From contig CM043959.1 of NCBI GenBank assembly GCA_014529385.2, positions 59,656,253-59,720,252 on the forward strand: a DNA stretch of 64,000 bases, read 5' to 3'. The DNA is from Adiantum capillus-veneris. Taxonomy: Eukaryota > Streptophyta > Polypodiopsida > Polypodiales > Pteridaceae. Both the position numbers and the translations under genes were made by a program. The notes beneath the pieces were generated by a model. That model was not told where the DNA came from and did no database searches. It saw only the letters and a list, made by a program, of their open reading frames with translations. Shown here piece after piece: positions 24,083 through 34,723 of this stretch (positions within the stretch are counted from its first letter, which is position 1; every line of letters begins with the position of its first letter).

Positions 24083-26761
24083 CTATGGCACTGAATTCAT
24101 ATGTACATTTGATGTACGAGCTCTATCATTACCCCTCCTTTGCACACGTTGGGTTGGGGCATAAGTAGGCTGTAACCCAAAGGCTTCAAGGTAAAGCTGC
24201 AATACATTTGGTGACTCTGACAGTTCATGCTCTTCCATCCACTTTGCATCCATAGGCGGATAGTTCTTGAACTTCACCAAATAGCGTCTTGCAACTTGTC
24301 CTTTAACTTTTCTGTCCTTATGTGCCAAAACTTGCTCAGGTACCAGGATCTCATCAAGTTCCTCAACTTCTGGCTGATCTTCAACTGGCATATCTTCTGG
24401 CACATCACCCACGAAGGGTCTTAGAAGACTCACGTGAAACGCATTATGAATCTTCCACGCATCAGGCAGTTTCAGCCTGTAAGCCACATCGCTGATCTTG
24501 TCAAGCACTTGAAAAGGCCCATAGTAACGCATGCTGAGCTTAGGAAACAACCGTTCCTTGCCCTTCATCTTCTTTAACCTTGCCTTTTCGAACCTTAAGA
24601 GAACCCAATCACCAGGTGATAGTAGCAATTCACGACGGTGACGATCAGCAGCCTTTTTTTGTTTTGCCTGAGTCTTCTCCAAGGCAACTTTAATTTTCTT
24701 ATACATCTCATCCATGTTCTCAACATATCGATCTGCCTCAAAGATCTTGTCCTTTGTGTGCAAAATGGGAGGAACCTTTTTGCCGCCTTCAATAATTTCA
24801 AAAGGTGCTTTACCAGTAGACGAATGCACCGTATTATTGTACGCATACTCAAGCATAGGCAAATACTGTTCCCACTTGCCCTTATTATCTGACACATAGC
24901 ATTTCAGCAGATCTAAGACAGTAGAATTGGCCTCTTCTGACTGTCCATCAGTTTGTGGATGAAATGAAGACGAGAACTTGAGCGTAGTACCCATGTTCTC
25001 AAACAATCCTCTCCAGAACAAACTGGTCATGCGAGGATCACGATCACTGATAATCGATTGTGGCATACCATGGTACTTAAACACATTGTACATGAACAAG
25101 CGTGCCATCTGATCAGATTTTATCTTCTTCCTGACAGGGATAAAATGGGCCTGCTTGTTGAACCTGCAGACAATGGTCCATATACCATCATTCCCTGTTG
25201 GCGTCCTTGGAAGATCAAAAATAAAGTCCATAGCAATGCTTTCCCATGGCTTATCCGGAATCGGCAGTGGTTGTAACAACCCTGGTGCCTTTTGCCTGTC
25301 AAACTTGACCTTTTGGCAAACTATGCATGCTCGCACAAAGGCATCCACATCTCTCCTCAAGGTAGGCCAATAGAAGAACGTCTCTACCGCTTTAACTATT
25401 GCATCAATGCCACGATGCCCTGCATACGGTGGGACATGACTCTCTTCCATGACCTTATGTCGCAGTGGCCTAGTGACACAAAGTCTGCCATGCATCATCA
25501 TAAAACCATATCTGAGGAGGTAGTGCTCGTGATGTTGCCCCTCTTGTAATTGTTCAAAGATCCTTGCAAAATCTTCATCAGCAGTATACTGTTCCTTCAT
25601 GTCATCTAACTCATGATGATAAGGAATTGACACAGCTGAAATTTGTGGCTTTCTTGATAACGCATCAGCCACAACATTCTTTTTGCCTTCCACATGCATA
25701 ATCTGGAAGTGGAACATGGAAAGAATGTTTGCCCATCGCATATGCTTTTCGGATAACTTTGACTGTGTCAAGAAGTATCGCAAGGTCTGATGATCTGTTT
25801 GGACAACAAAATCAGCACCTAAGAGGTAGTGCTTCCAGCTAGAAAGCGCATGAATCACGGCCAAGAGCTCTTTCTCATAGACTTGCATAGTCCTCTCTGG
25901 CCCTTGCAAAATTCGGCTTTCATAGGCTACTACCCGTCCATCTTGCATTAGCACTGCTCCGATGCTACTGCCACACGCGTCACACTGGACCACAAATGAC
26001 TTCCTGAGATCTGGCAAAACAATAACTGGATCTGAAGTCAACTTTTCCTTTAAGAGACTAAAAGCTGAAATCTCTTTTTGGGTCCATCTGAAAGTGACCT
26101 CTTTCTTTTGCAATGCGTGAAGAGGCGATGCTATCTCTGCAAAATTTCTGATAAACCTTCTATAGTAGGAACACAATCCCAAGAAGCTTCTGACATCGTG
26201 CACAGTCTTCAAGTCTGGCCATGTCTTGATAGCTTCGACCTTTGCGGGATCCATTCTAACACCATCCTTTGAGACTATGTGGCCCAGAAAGTGGATCTCT
26301 TGAAGGAAGAATTCACTTTTCTTAGGATTGACAAGTAACCTGTGACTGCGCAGCTCTTCGAACACAATGGTCAAGTGACGCCTATGCTCCTCTTCATTCT
26401 TCGAATACACAATCATGTCATCGAAGAATGTTCCAACAAACTGTTGATGCGAGCGGAAAATCCGGTCCATCATTCTGTTGAACGTGGCTGGAGCATTTGT
26501 TAGCCCAAACGGCATCACTAGAAACTCATAAAGACCAAATGTCGTTCTAAACGCAGTCTTGTGCACATCCTCTGGGCTTATACGAATCTGATGGTACCCA
26601 CTCTTCAGGTCTATCCTGCTGAAAATTGCAGCACCCTCTAAACGATCGAGAATATCATCAATGCGAGGAATAGGAAACCTATTCTTGATGGTATTCTTAT
26701 TCAACGCACGGTAATCAATACACATGCGCCATGAGCCATCCTTCTTCTGCACTAGGAGCAC
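24083..26761 (-). CDS. Chromovirus pol: RT, RNase H, integrase, chromodomain
   Basis: Uninterrupted 892-codon frame. It starts inside RT ([20 protein letters not shown]), so the first Met is not a true start. RT catalytic box FFDD lies at residues 112-115 (usual Y/F-x-DD). RNase H acidic residues D261, E298 and D323 are present. Integrase has zinc ligands H442, H449, C479 and C482 and a DDE triad D512, D573 and E609. The chromodomain at about 805-860 (VARRYLVKFKNYPPMDAKW) marks the chromovirus clade and normally guides integration to modified chromatin. The frame is shifted by -1 relative to gag-protease at the RT start, probably from a small deletion, so the element needs frame correction or helper protein to be active. 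Confidence 0.95.
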   Translation of the reverse strand: MLLVQKKDGSWRMCIDYRALNKNTIKNRFPIPRIDDILDRLEGAAIFSRIDLKSGYHQIRISPEDVHKTAFRTTFGLYEFLVMPFGLTNAPATFNRMMDRIFRSHQQFVGTFFDDMIVYSKNEEEHRRHLTIVFEELRSHRLLVNPKKSEFFLQEIHFLGHIVSKDGVRMDPAKVEAIKTWPDLKTVHDVRSFLGLCSYYRRFIRNFAEIASPLHALQKKEVTFRWTQKEISAFSLLKEKLTSDPVIVLPDLRKSFVVQCDACGSSIGAVLMQDGRVVAYESRILQGPERTMQVYEKELLAVIHALSSWKHYLLGADFVVQTDHQTLRYFLTQSKLSEKHMRWANILSMFHFQIMHVEGKKNVVADALSRKPQISAVSIPYHHELDDMKEQYTADEDFARIFEQLQEGQHHEHYLLRYGFMMMHGRLCVTRPLRHKVMEESHVPPYAGHRGIDAIVKAVETFFYWPTLRRDVDAFVRACIVCQKVKFDRQKAPGLLQPLPIPDKPWESIAMDFIFDLPRTPTGNDGIWTIVCRFNKQAHFIPVRKKIKSDQMARLFMYNVFKYHGMPQSIISDRDPRMTSLFWRGLFENMGTTLKFSSSFHPQTDGQSEEANSTVLDLLKCYVSDNKGKWEQYLPMLEYAYNNTVHSSTGKAPFEIIEGGKKVPPILHTKDKIFEADRYVENMDEMYKKIKVALEKTQAKQKKAADRHRRELLLSPGDWVLLRFEKARLKKMKGKERLFPKLSMRYYGPFQVLDKISDVAYRLKLPDAWKIHNAFHVSLLRPFVGDVPEDMPVEDQPEVEELDEILVPEQVLAHKDRKVKGQVARRYLVKFKNYPPMDAKWMEEHELSESPNVLQLYLEAFGLQPTYAPTQRVQRRGNDRARTSNVHMNSVP

Positions 26762-29307
26762 TGGGGAGCAAAAGGGTGAAGAAGTAGGCCCTTCTCTAAT
26801 AACTCCTCAACCTGGCCCATAATCTCTTTCTGCTGCGCCGCACTAACCCTGTAGGGAGGTCTATTTGGTGTGTTACACCCTGGCACCAAATCTATCCGAT
26901 GGTCCTCAGGTCTCTCTGGCGGCAATTGCGACGGTAATGAATCAGAAAAACAGTCACTAAACTTTTGCAAAAATGCTGACCTTTCTTTATCTAACACAGA
27001 TAAATTTGACTGATCCCTATCTGAGACATCACGTGCAAAAATCAAGTACACAGAAAGATGATTCTTTATTACAGAAGTGATAGCAGAAGCAGATACAATA
27101 GGGACTGACTCTCCTTTAAGCTTTACATCCAAGATGTGAGATTTGCCCCTATGCTGTACAGTGATCTTTTTGTTGTAGGCATCCAAGACTCCATGCACTC
27201 GGAACATCCACGGGATCCCCAACAAGGCGTCACAACCTTCCAGCGGCATGATGTAAAACTCTTCAGTGTCCACATACGACTGAATATGCAGACGCAGTTT
27301 TCCAATGATGGGAGTAACACACTCTGAGTGGCCAGGACATGCCAACCCTGCCTCTGCTGCGTACCCCATCTCTTCAGCTTTGATGCCGAGCTTCATAGCT
27401 AACTCTGGTGAGATAAAGTTGGCTTTGGCACCTGGATCAAAGAAGATGAGTGCCGTCTGATCTCTAACTTTACCCCATGCCCTGCATAACTCACTGGCAT
27501 CTGTGCTGGGCCTGTCACCCACCATGTCTGGCACTAAACCTGCCGTGGGTTTAGGCTTCTTGCCTTTCTGGTCTTCTTTATCCTCTGAGTCAGCTGGCCT
27601 TTTCCTTTGTGGACAATTGATAGAAATATGACCAGGCTGCTCGCATATAAAGCATTTGTTCTCAGCCATTAGGACCTTCTTTTCCTCGAGCGACTTGCGC
27701 ACAAAAGGCTTCCTTTTCTGTTTCTTTGCCTGCGCTCCAGAAGTCCTAGCTGAATCCTTGTCTTTGGTGACCTGTTCTGACCCCTGTGACGCATCAGGAG
27801 CCGTTTTCACAAAGGGCTTCTTCGCTGAATTTTTCTTTTGCTGCCCTCCTTTATCACTGCTCGAAAATCCACTGTCCTCTCCTTTCAACAGGGCAAGACC
27901 AGTGTTCGCAACTTCCATAAGTTGAGTAAGGGTAGCCACTCTGTTCTTTGTACAGTAATCACGAAGCCCTTTAGGCAACCCACAACAATACTTCTCTATC
28001 TGCTCTGTCAGTGGCACAAATCTGTAGGAGGTCACTGAGAGTAATGCTTTACAAAACCTCCTATTGTACTCCAGCAAGCTCTTGCACGAAGCTGCCGTAA
28101 GCTGGTGCCAATCTGTCAAGACATCGGCTTCAAATTCATTTGATAGCCAAGCAGATGCAAACATTTGCTTGAAGTAAACCCAAGTGGCGGGTGCCTGTCC
28201 TTGCATTAACAATGTCGTCCACCATGTAAGCGCATTGTCCTTTAAGAAAGTGGCAGCTTTCCTGACCTTCGAGGCCTCTGTAAAATTCCCTCCCGCATAA
28301 GCTGTATCAAACTGCTGGAGGAAAGTGAGTGCCTTTGTCTTGTCCTCGAAACCACTGAAGGTACTGAACTTTACTGCTGCACCACCTTCTTTGTAAGCCT
28401 TCGGCTTCTCTAGTGCCCCCAAGTTGTCATACAAAATGGTCTGCAACATGGGCACTGTACTAGGCATGATCGGCACGTGTTGGCCATTCACATTTTGCGT
28501 AAGAGGTGCGATATTTGGCTGCTGTCCAGAAAAACCAGCCATGCCAAAATGACCCTGTGGCACCCCAAACTGGCCCTGGTTGCCGTGGAAACCTTGGTGC
28601 ATGCCGATAGCACCATACATGGGGTTTGGCATGATGCCTTGCATACCCCCGAACACTGTTCCTGGCATGTATGGCTGACTTCCAGACGCATAACCAGCCA
28701 TACTTTGGAACACTGATCCACCCCCGAAATACCCAGGATGTACCGTGGGTGGTGGAAAAACTGAGTGCATAGCCTGGTATCCAGCTCCCTGTCCATTCAA
28801 GACAGCATGCTGGCTCTGAAAGGTGGCGGGCTGAACTGGCATAACCTGTGGAATAGGCGTTCTAGCCACCTGTTCAAGCACGGGAGGAACCTGCTTTTGA
28901 GCCCCCGACTCCGCAACATGCGAGTGTTCCCTTTCCTCCTGCGCCTCATGAAGTACCTGGGCTTGAGCTTCAACAAGCTCCGTACGCGGCGTAGGTTGCC
29001 TATTTTGCTGTTGCACTGGTGGCGCTTGCAAGAATTCCATAAACCTCGGATTCTGCACCAGCTGCGAAAAGACATTCACCGCAGCAACTAACTGAGTCTT
29101 AAACCCATCATCCTCAAGTTGCCCTGTCATAAAGCCCTGTACTACTGGAGGGACATTCACGTTGACAGGAGGTACAGACTGACGTGGCCGTGAGCTCTCG
29201 CCAATCTCAAAAACCATAGGAATCTCCTGCTTGTCCTTTGGAGAGGAACCCTCTTCCATAATTCCCTTCCCCTTGTCAACCATAGTGTAATCCCCGTGTT
29301 CTTGCAC
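26752..29307 (-). CDS. Chromovirus Gag-protease
   Basis: An 851-codon frame starting 75 nt inside the 5' LTR. Residues 170-290 are rich in Gly, Gln, Met and Phe (GHFGMAGFSGQQPN), low complexity. The Gag capsid region is about 310-470 (FLKDNALTWWTTLL; YCCGLPKGLRDYC). Basic linker 490-550. CCHC knuckle 552-565 (CFICEQPGHISINC). Protease core 623-633 (FDPGAKANFIS), with Pro where most retroviral-type proteases have Ser or Thr. The C-terminus holds the pre-RT linker ([17 protein letters not shown]) and then leaves frame at EKGLLLHPFAPQCS, where relatives continue into RT. Expected roles: particle assembly, RNA binding and polyprotein processing. Confidence 0.93.
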   Translation of the reverse strand: MQEHGDYTMVDKGKGIMEEGSSPKDKQEIPMVFEIGESSRPRQSVPPVNVNVPPVVQGFMTGQLEDDGFKTQLVAAVNVFSQLVQNPRFMEFLQAPPVQQQNRQPTPRTELVEAQAQVLHEAQEEREHSHVAESGAQKQVPPVLEQVARTPIPQVMPVQPATFQSQHAVLNGQGAGYQAMHSVFPPPTVHPGYFGGGSVFQSMAGYASGSQPYMPGTVFGGMQGIMPNPMYGAIGMHQGFHGNQGQFGVPQGHFGMAGFSGQQPNIAPLTQNVNGQHVPIMPSTVPMLQTILYDNLGALEKPKAYKEGGAAVKFSTFSGFEDKTKALTFLQQFDTAYAGGNFTEASKVRKAATFLKDNALTWWTTLLMQGQAPATWVYFKQMFASAWLSNEFEADVLTDWHQLTAASCKSLLEYNRRFCKALLSVTSYRFVPLTEQIEKYCCGLPKGLRDYCTKNRVATLTQLMEVANTGLALLKGEDSGFSSSDKGGQQKKNSAKKPFVKTAPDASQGSEQVTKDKDSARTSGAQAKKQKRKPFVRKSLEEKKVLMAENKCFICEQPGHISINCPQRKRPADSEDKEDQKGKKPKPTAGLVPDMVGDRPSTDASELCRAWGKVRDQTALIFFDPGAKANFISPELAMKLGIKAEEMGYAAEAGLACPGHSECVTPIIGKLRLHIQSYVDTEEFYIMPLEGCDALLGIPWMFRVHGVLDAYNKKITVQHRGKSHILDVKLKGESVPIVSASAITSVIKNHLSVYLIFARDVSDRDQSNLSVLDKERSAFLQKFSDCFSDSLPSQLPPERPEDHRIDLVPGCNTPNRPPYRVSAAQQKEIMGQVEELLEKGLLLHPFAPQCS

Positions 29308-29362
29308 TGTGTGTCTTTACCCTGAACAATCCAGGCTCACTCTTTGAGAAAAAAGTGATTGA

Positions 29363-29381
29363 TATCCCGGCAATGGAACCA
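29363..29381 (-). other. Chromovirus primer-binding site
   Basis: Minus-strand TGGTTCCATTGCCGGGA starts right after the 5' LTR end. It is not the initiator-Met type used by the other elements here; the ..TTGCCGGG core resembles the tRNA-Asp-type PBS. The tRNA identity is inference. Confidence 0.7.
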
Positions 29382-30846
29382 TGAAACCGGCCCGTGGGGC
29401 GGTAGGCGTTGGCTTTCACCCGAAATTCTTTACTTTATACACACACACAGAGCACTTTGCAAAGGAGACCTGTAATGGGAATTAACACTTAATCACACAC
29501 ACGGCTCGGAAGCTAGAATGCTCCGAGCAGACGCCGACAACCTGTAGGCCCCAAAATTGGCGCCCCTTTCGGTATTTCTTTATTCTTTAGGAGGGTAAAT
29601 TACAAGGTAAGGTCCTGGGAATCCTTCACGTGTATCCACCTAGATACCATTTGATTTGGCCAAATTTCGGCAACATAACAGCCCCAAAACTTGCGCGAAA
29701 CCAATTCCCCTGCTGGAACTCGCTTGCACTGTCATATACCCTCTGATTCCTGTCCAAAAACAGTAAATTCAGCACGCTGTATTTACTGGTTTTTGCCCTG
29801 TTTTCAGCCCCAAACAGTCCCCTAACTGTCCTCTGTCAGTGGGGCACGATTCCCAATGGTCCTGGCGTCCGTACGGCTTAAAAACAGTGAATTTACAGCG
29901 CATACACAGCGCTGATTTTGCACGTGTACGGTGAGGTTATGACCCTCACCAGTGCCTGCTTTGGAGCAGCAGTTAGCTACCCCTGTTCCTGCTCAAGGAG
30001 GCTCTTGCCTCAGCACAAAAGCATGAACCCACACAACTGTACATCAGTCAAATGAGTAGCCCTCTTGTGGGGCATCACATAACTGCACGTAGGGGAGAGA
30101 GAGAGCAGTGTGTAGTGTGCAGGGCATCACTCCTAGCACCACACTGTACATGAGAGGGAAAGAAAGCACTCCATAGCTCTTAACCTGTGACAGGTTGCAA
30201 ATGAGGCCTCTCCCAGCATAAAAATCAGCGCCCATTTTTCTGCAAGAGGAAAGTTCACGAAAATGTGACACTTGGCGCATTTTCAAGCATTTTCCCGTTT
30301 CGGGTTCGCCGCTTAAAAATATCCTGACCAGTTGCCCAATTGACTTCGCGACAGAGTTATAAAATGTTCCCCTAGTCATACCGGAGGTAATGACGCGAAC
30401 ACTTTTCACGGCCCAAAATAGCAGTTCCCTAAATTTTAGGAGATGCTTCCGTTGGGCTCCCACTGGTCTTCTGACCATCTATCCTCATTGGGACCGCATC
30501 CAAAAATGCAATGTGGCCCAACTGTCGGATACTTTTTGTTAGTAGTCCCACCTTGACTTTACGCCTTAATCTAGTATCCACCAACTTGCTAAGTGCGACG
30601 GGGGGACCTATATGATCTTGCTCTGAGCCTAGACATCCTCTTACCATACGAATTCCAGTGCCGACCACTTCTCGTCTGTGGGTGAATCAACCGTTCACAT
30701 TGGCCATACAATGTCCGACCGTTTGCTACTTCAAAAAGAGGGTCTTAAACAAATAAAATAAACCCCATTGGAAAGAAACCAACAACCAAGGTTAGCGGTT
30801 GCCACATCTCTGTGACATGGTTAATAACTGCCACGTCCTCGTGACA
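29382..30846 (-). repeat. 5' LTR of chromovirus
   Basis: Same length and ends as the left LTR, about 99% identical. No clear TATA box was placed. Confidence 0.95.
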
Positions 30847-31060
30847 TTTGACAACTCTTCTGGTGTCGTATTCTCTTCTCTCTCAATCTCTCAGTCTCAA
30901 CACCTTCATTCATAGTGTTATCCACTTTGTTTGTGATCACTTGCACTCTCTCACTAAAGGATCGGAAGGCTCTTACTTTCGTAAGTAAAAGGAACCTTGA
31001 GCACAGTTCGGAGCACTCATCTTGAGCAAAGTTCAACTTTCACTTCCGCTGCACCTTACA
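30847..31060 (+). repeat. LTR of element 1, right part
   Basis: Continuation of the LTR interrupted at 22,447. Starts with the TSD copy TTTGA and ends GCTGCACCTTACA at 31,060. Confidence 0.88.
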
Positions 31061-31395
31061 CAGTATTTTTCCAGTCACTCTACATGAAATTGGTATGTTC
31101 ATGATTTTGTGTTGGAAGTGGTTTCAGGAATTTTCCTCCTTGGAGATTCTTGAAGGAAATGGACCTACGTCTATAGCCGCAGTTGGAGCATTGAAGTAGC
31201 CACAGATCCCTTTGTGTTGCTTTTGGCCCGGCCCAAAGAAGCAAGCATTGCAGACCGTCATGAAGTTGAAGTATTGCATGACCCACACATCAGAGTGGGC
31301 CGACGACGAGTTCTTCTCAAGATTGCCGGAGTTGTTGGCGCATTCCCTCGACGCCATACAACTCGGTACCAATACCTCACTTTTAAAAGAGGGGA
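31061..31395 (+). pseudogene. 3' internal end of element 1 family
   Basis: Homologous to about 45,400-45,743 of the element at 41,243. One frame reads HEVEVLHDPHIRVGRRRV then FPRRHTTRYQYLTFKRG, matching VPHDPHIRVGRRRV and RRHTVRYQYLTLKRRG there. Ends in a PPT-like AAAAGAGGGGA before an LTR. Confidence 0.75.
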
Positions 31396-31900
31396 TGTCA
31401 CGTGCACATCTAACCCTATGTGCATGTGGACAAGCTACTTCAGGTCCAGGGTTCAAGTCAGCTTAGGAAGTGTTCTGGCACCTTTGTGAGCCTATGGGCA
31501 GGCCGTGCATGTCCAGACACTTAGTTGCATATGCTTTGGTTGCACACAACATGATCATCAGCATGACATTCAGTATCCATCATGAGCATTTAAAGTGCAC
31601 AGAACCCATTTTCCCAATTGATCCATTTTTTACTTATTATTTAATAAGTGACTTTTGTTGGAAAACTGGGTAGGGCAACTTTGCTAAGCTGGTATATATA
31701 AAAACCTAGCGCAAGCACTTTCTAGCAGAAGAGGCAACAAAAGTCTACCAACTTACAGTGCACCTTCTCAGCAAGACCGGCAAGAGGCCTAGCGGTTCCA
31801 GGCAACAACAGATCAAGACCAGCGTTTTTGGCTACAGTTTCAGCCTAGCGTTTTCTGCGCATCGTAGTTGCATCGTCGTCATCACCGTCCTCGCCGACAT
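31396..31900 (+). repeat. Truncated 3' LTR of element 1 family
   Basis: Starts TGTCACGTGCACATC and has a TATA-like TGGTATATATAAAAACC at about 31,700. Cut at 31,900 by the LTR of the next element. Confidence 0.85.
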
Positions 31901-32463
31901 TGTCACAAATGGGTGACGTGGCAGTAGATCCTGGACACACTGCAGTGACATGTGGCAGGTTGCCCGGACAACGACACGTGGCATGTATGTACGAACGCTC
32001 TGCAAAATCCGCTGACTGGTTGTACGAGAAATCTCGCTTTTTGCGGAGCTACTGACGTGGCATTGTGTATAGATTTCCTGGATTTACGTTGGCTGAATTC
32101 ATTGGGAGCTTTTGGGCTTATTGCTTTATTTTGAGAAGCTTTTAAAATACAGCTTTTGGGGCTCCGCTTTTGGGCATCCCTTGTATCAATAAATAAGTAG
32201 GCAGGGCCTCACTTCTCTGAGCATCTGGTTGCAGAGCTTGAGAGTGAGCACCTACCCACTCTCTTGTACTTTGAACACAGATTAATACAAAAAGAAATAC
32301 CGAAAGAAAAGCCAGTCTTTGGTGCCAATATCTCTAGGCACGGAACTACGCCGGGCCGTGTCGACCTAATTGTGAAGTATGAATTGTTTTGAAGTGAATC
32401 TCTGCTGTGTCGCGGGAGAATCTTGACTTGGGGTGACCAAGTTTGTTACAGTGGTATTAGAGC
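31901..32463 (+). repeat. 5' LTR (550 bp) and PBS of chimeric element
   Basis: LTR 31,901-32,450, TGTCACAAATGGGTGACGTG...AAGTTTGTTACA, followed by one base and PBS TGGTATTAGAGC (32,452-32,463). Carries several ACGTGGC motifs and AAAAAGAAATACCGAAAG near 32,290. Confidence 0.85.
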
Positions 32464-34723
32464 ATGGCTGATTTCTCTTCTACCGGGAAATCCGATCCTT
32501 TTCTCGCAACACTTATGGATTCCAACAGAAATTAGTCGACTTCTTCTGCATCTGCCAATGCGGGAGGAGATTGCGAAGAAGATTCTTATGAGCAGTCAGA
32601 AGAGTACGGCCCACCTCGGCCTATTCAGGCTGAAATTGAAGAGGTGGAACGTCGACAATTGGTTGACGAAGAACAAAGATGATGATTAACATTGCGAAGG
32701 ATCCAAAACTTGCAAAATTTTTGACTCAAGAATCCCTCATAGAAATGTACACCCAGTGGCAGAAAGCCACAGAGCCACCCGTCAAACCGGCACTCAAGAA
32801 ACCTCCTCCTCCGAGGATGTTTACAGAGCAAGAATTACAAGAGGTGGTTTTGACACAGATTAACCAGCTTTTGGATGCAAACAATAAAGCCAAAAAGCAC
32901 GATAAAAAGCATAAGAAAGGAACCGACTTCCCGGGTTATTTGGGTCGTCAATCTACTTTTGCATCGGCAAGAAAGCAGAAGAAGCGTGTACGATTTGAAG
33001 GACTACCCAGCTCTCCTTCTTCTTCTTCTTCTTTTGACAGTTCTTCTAGCTCTTCTGACTCGAGCGAAGAAGACAAAAGGGAAAAAGTGAAGCAAAAAGC
33101 AAAGCTTCGGAAAGGGCAAGAAAAAGGCAAAGAAGCCTAAATTTTACCGAGTTTCTGACAGTTCTACAAAGGGCTCATCCTCAGATAGTTTGGACTCCTA
33201 CGATCACATGTTTTACACAAAGAAGAAGCATTTTTATAAAGCCAACCAATATGAAAGTAAGAGAATTTAAAGAAGGTGGATAGTCAATTAAGTTTGACTC
33301 TTTTTTTGGATTCCGAGATGTTCCGAGGGCTTTGGCCTTCATACAGCAGTTTGACATAGCTTTCTTCGGAGGGCATTACTCGGAGCACTCGAAGATTTGG
33401 AGGGCTACATCTTTCTTCAAGGGAAATGCTCGAACGTGGTGGTCCACAAACTGCTTGGAATCATCTTCGGATGACCAAGGGAGATTCTTTGGATGCTTAT
33501 TGCAAGAGCTTTTGGAGCTCTTTTTCTACCAGCCTCTTCATCTAAGAAGTTCTCGAAAACAATACAAATTGAGCGGTTTTGCTGCGGACTTCCTACAGAG
33601 ATCCGAGACTACTTCTTGGAACAAAAGTTAAATTCTATTCAAGAATTGATGGGTCATTGGAAACGGGGTTTTGCCATACATTCAGGCAATCTGACTTACC
33701 CCATTGATGAGATCTTGACTCAGAGATCCCAACAGAATTCTAATAATGAAAGTAGAAAGAGAAAGAGTTCCCAAGAAAAGAAAGACAAGGATTCTTCGAG
33801 AGAGGGCCAACTACATCAAAGAGGGGAAGTGTTTCGGATGTGGGGAACATGGGCACGTCTCTGCGAAGTGCCCTAAAAAGGCACAGCAAGAACAAAATGA
33901 AGATAGGCCATAGAGTTCGAGAGCAACTGAGGAATGTGGAATAAAAGGCAAGATGAAAGCAGGAATGGTTCCAGATTGCATGGGTACTGACCCAAGCACA
34001 ATTGATGAAAGTACAGAACTTTACTGAGCTTGAGGCAAAGTGAAAGATCAAGAAGACCTGATTTTCTTTGATGGAGGAGCCAAGGCCAACTTCATTTCAC
34101 CTGAATTGGCGGCGCGGCTCGAGATTAACACTTGATCGGATGGGACCACAAGCAAAGGTAGTTCTAGCGGCACCCGGACAGGACGTAGCCATTACACCTG
34201 TCAGTGGCAAACTTCGGTTGTATTGTCAGGGGTATTTGGGGCACGAGGACTTCTACATAATGCCCTTGGAAGGTTGTGATGTCCTCCTTGGAGTCCCTTG
34301 GTACCATAAGAACAACGCCGTGGTCGATTATCGGGCGAAGAAAGCGACATTGACAAATGAAAAGGGCCGAAAAATTGTTCTTGATGTTAAATTGAAGGGC
34401 GAGTCTGTCCCTATTGTATCGACTTCGGCCGTTTTGAAATTAATGAAATCCAGTTTGTTTGTTTACTCAATCTTTTTGAAAGAGTTAAATGATGAACATA
34501 GGACAAATATGTATGAACTTGATAAATAGATAAGATTTTCTCCACACTCATGCCGATTGCTTTTCTGAGGGCCTGCCAGGTGAGTTGCCACTAGCTCGTC
34601 CTGAGGATCATACTATTGATTTGATACCTGGAAGCGCACCACCGAACTGGCCACCTTATCGTGTGAGCCGAGCCCAGAATGAAGAGATTATGAACCAAGT
34701 GAAAGACCTCTTGGAAAAGGCGT
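32464..34723 (+). pseudogene. Gag-protease of chimeric gypsy element
   Basis: Gag begins MADFSSTGKSDPFLATLMDS right at the PBS, with a TAG after 23 codons and further shifts. Pieces include a Lys/Ser-rich linker (33,010-33,140), a capsid region (FFKGNARTWWS, about 33,413; FCCGLP, about 33,575), a CCHC knuckle CFGCGEHGHVSAKC (about 33,830-33,875), a protease core FDGGAKANFIS (about 34,058; Gly replaces Ser/Thr/Pro) and PLEGCDVLLGVPWY (about 34,264). The pre-RT linker (RPEDHTIDLIPGSAP; PPYRVSRAQNEE) ends LLEKA and runs directly into the PPT. RT, RNase H, integrase and chromodomain are deleted. Confidence 0.85.

Larger units (their letters stand above)
22448..30846 (-). mobile_element. Full-length chromovirus (Ty3/gypsy), 8.4 kb
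   Basis: Complete element with 1,465-bp LTRs at both ends, PBS, gag-protease, RT-RNase H-integrase-chromodomain, PPT and a 5-bp TSD. By eye the LTRs differ at about 13 of 1,465 positions (about 0.9%), so insertion is recent. It lies antisense in intron 1 of the RCC1-repeat gene, within an older plus-strand LTR. Confidence 0.95.
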
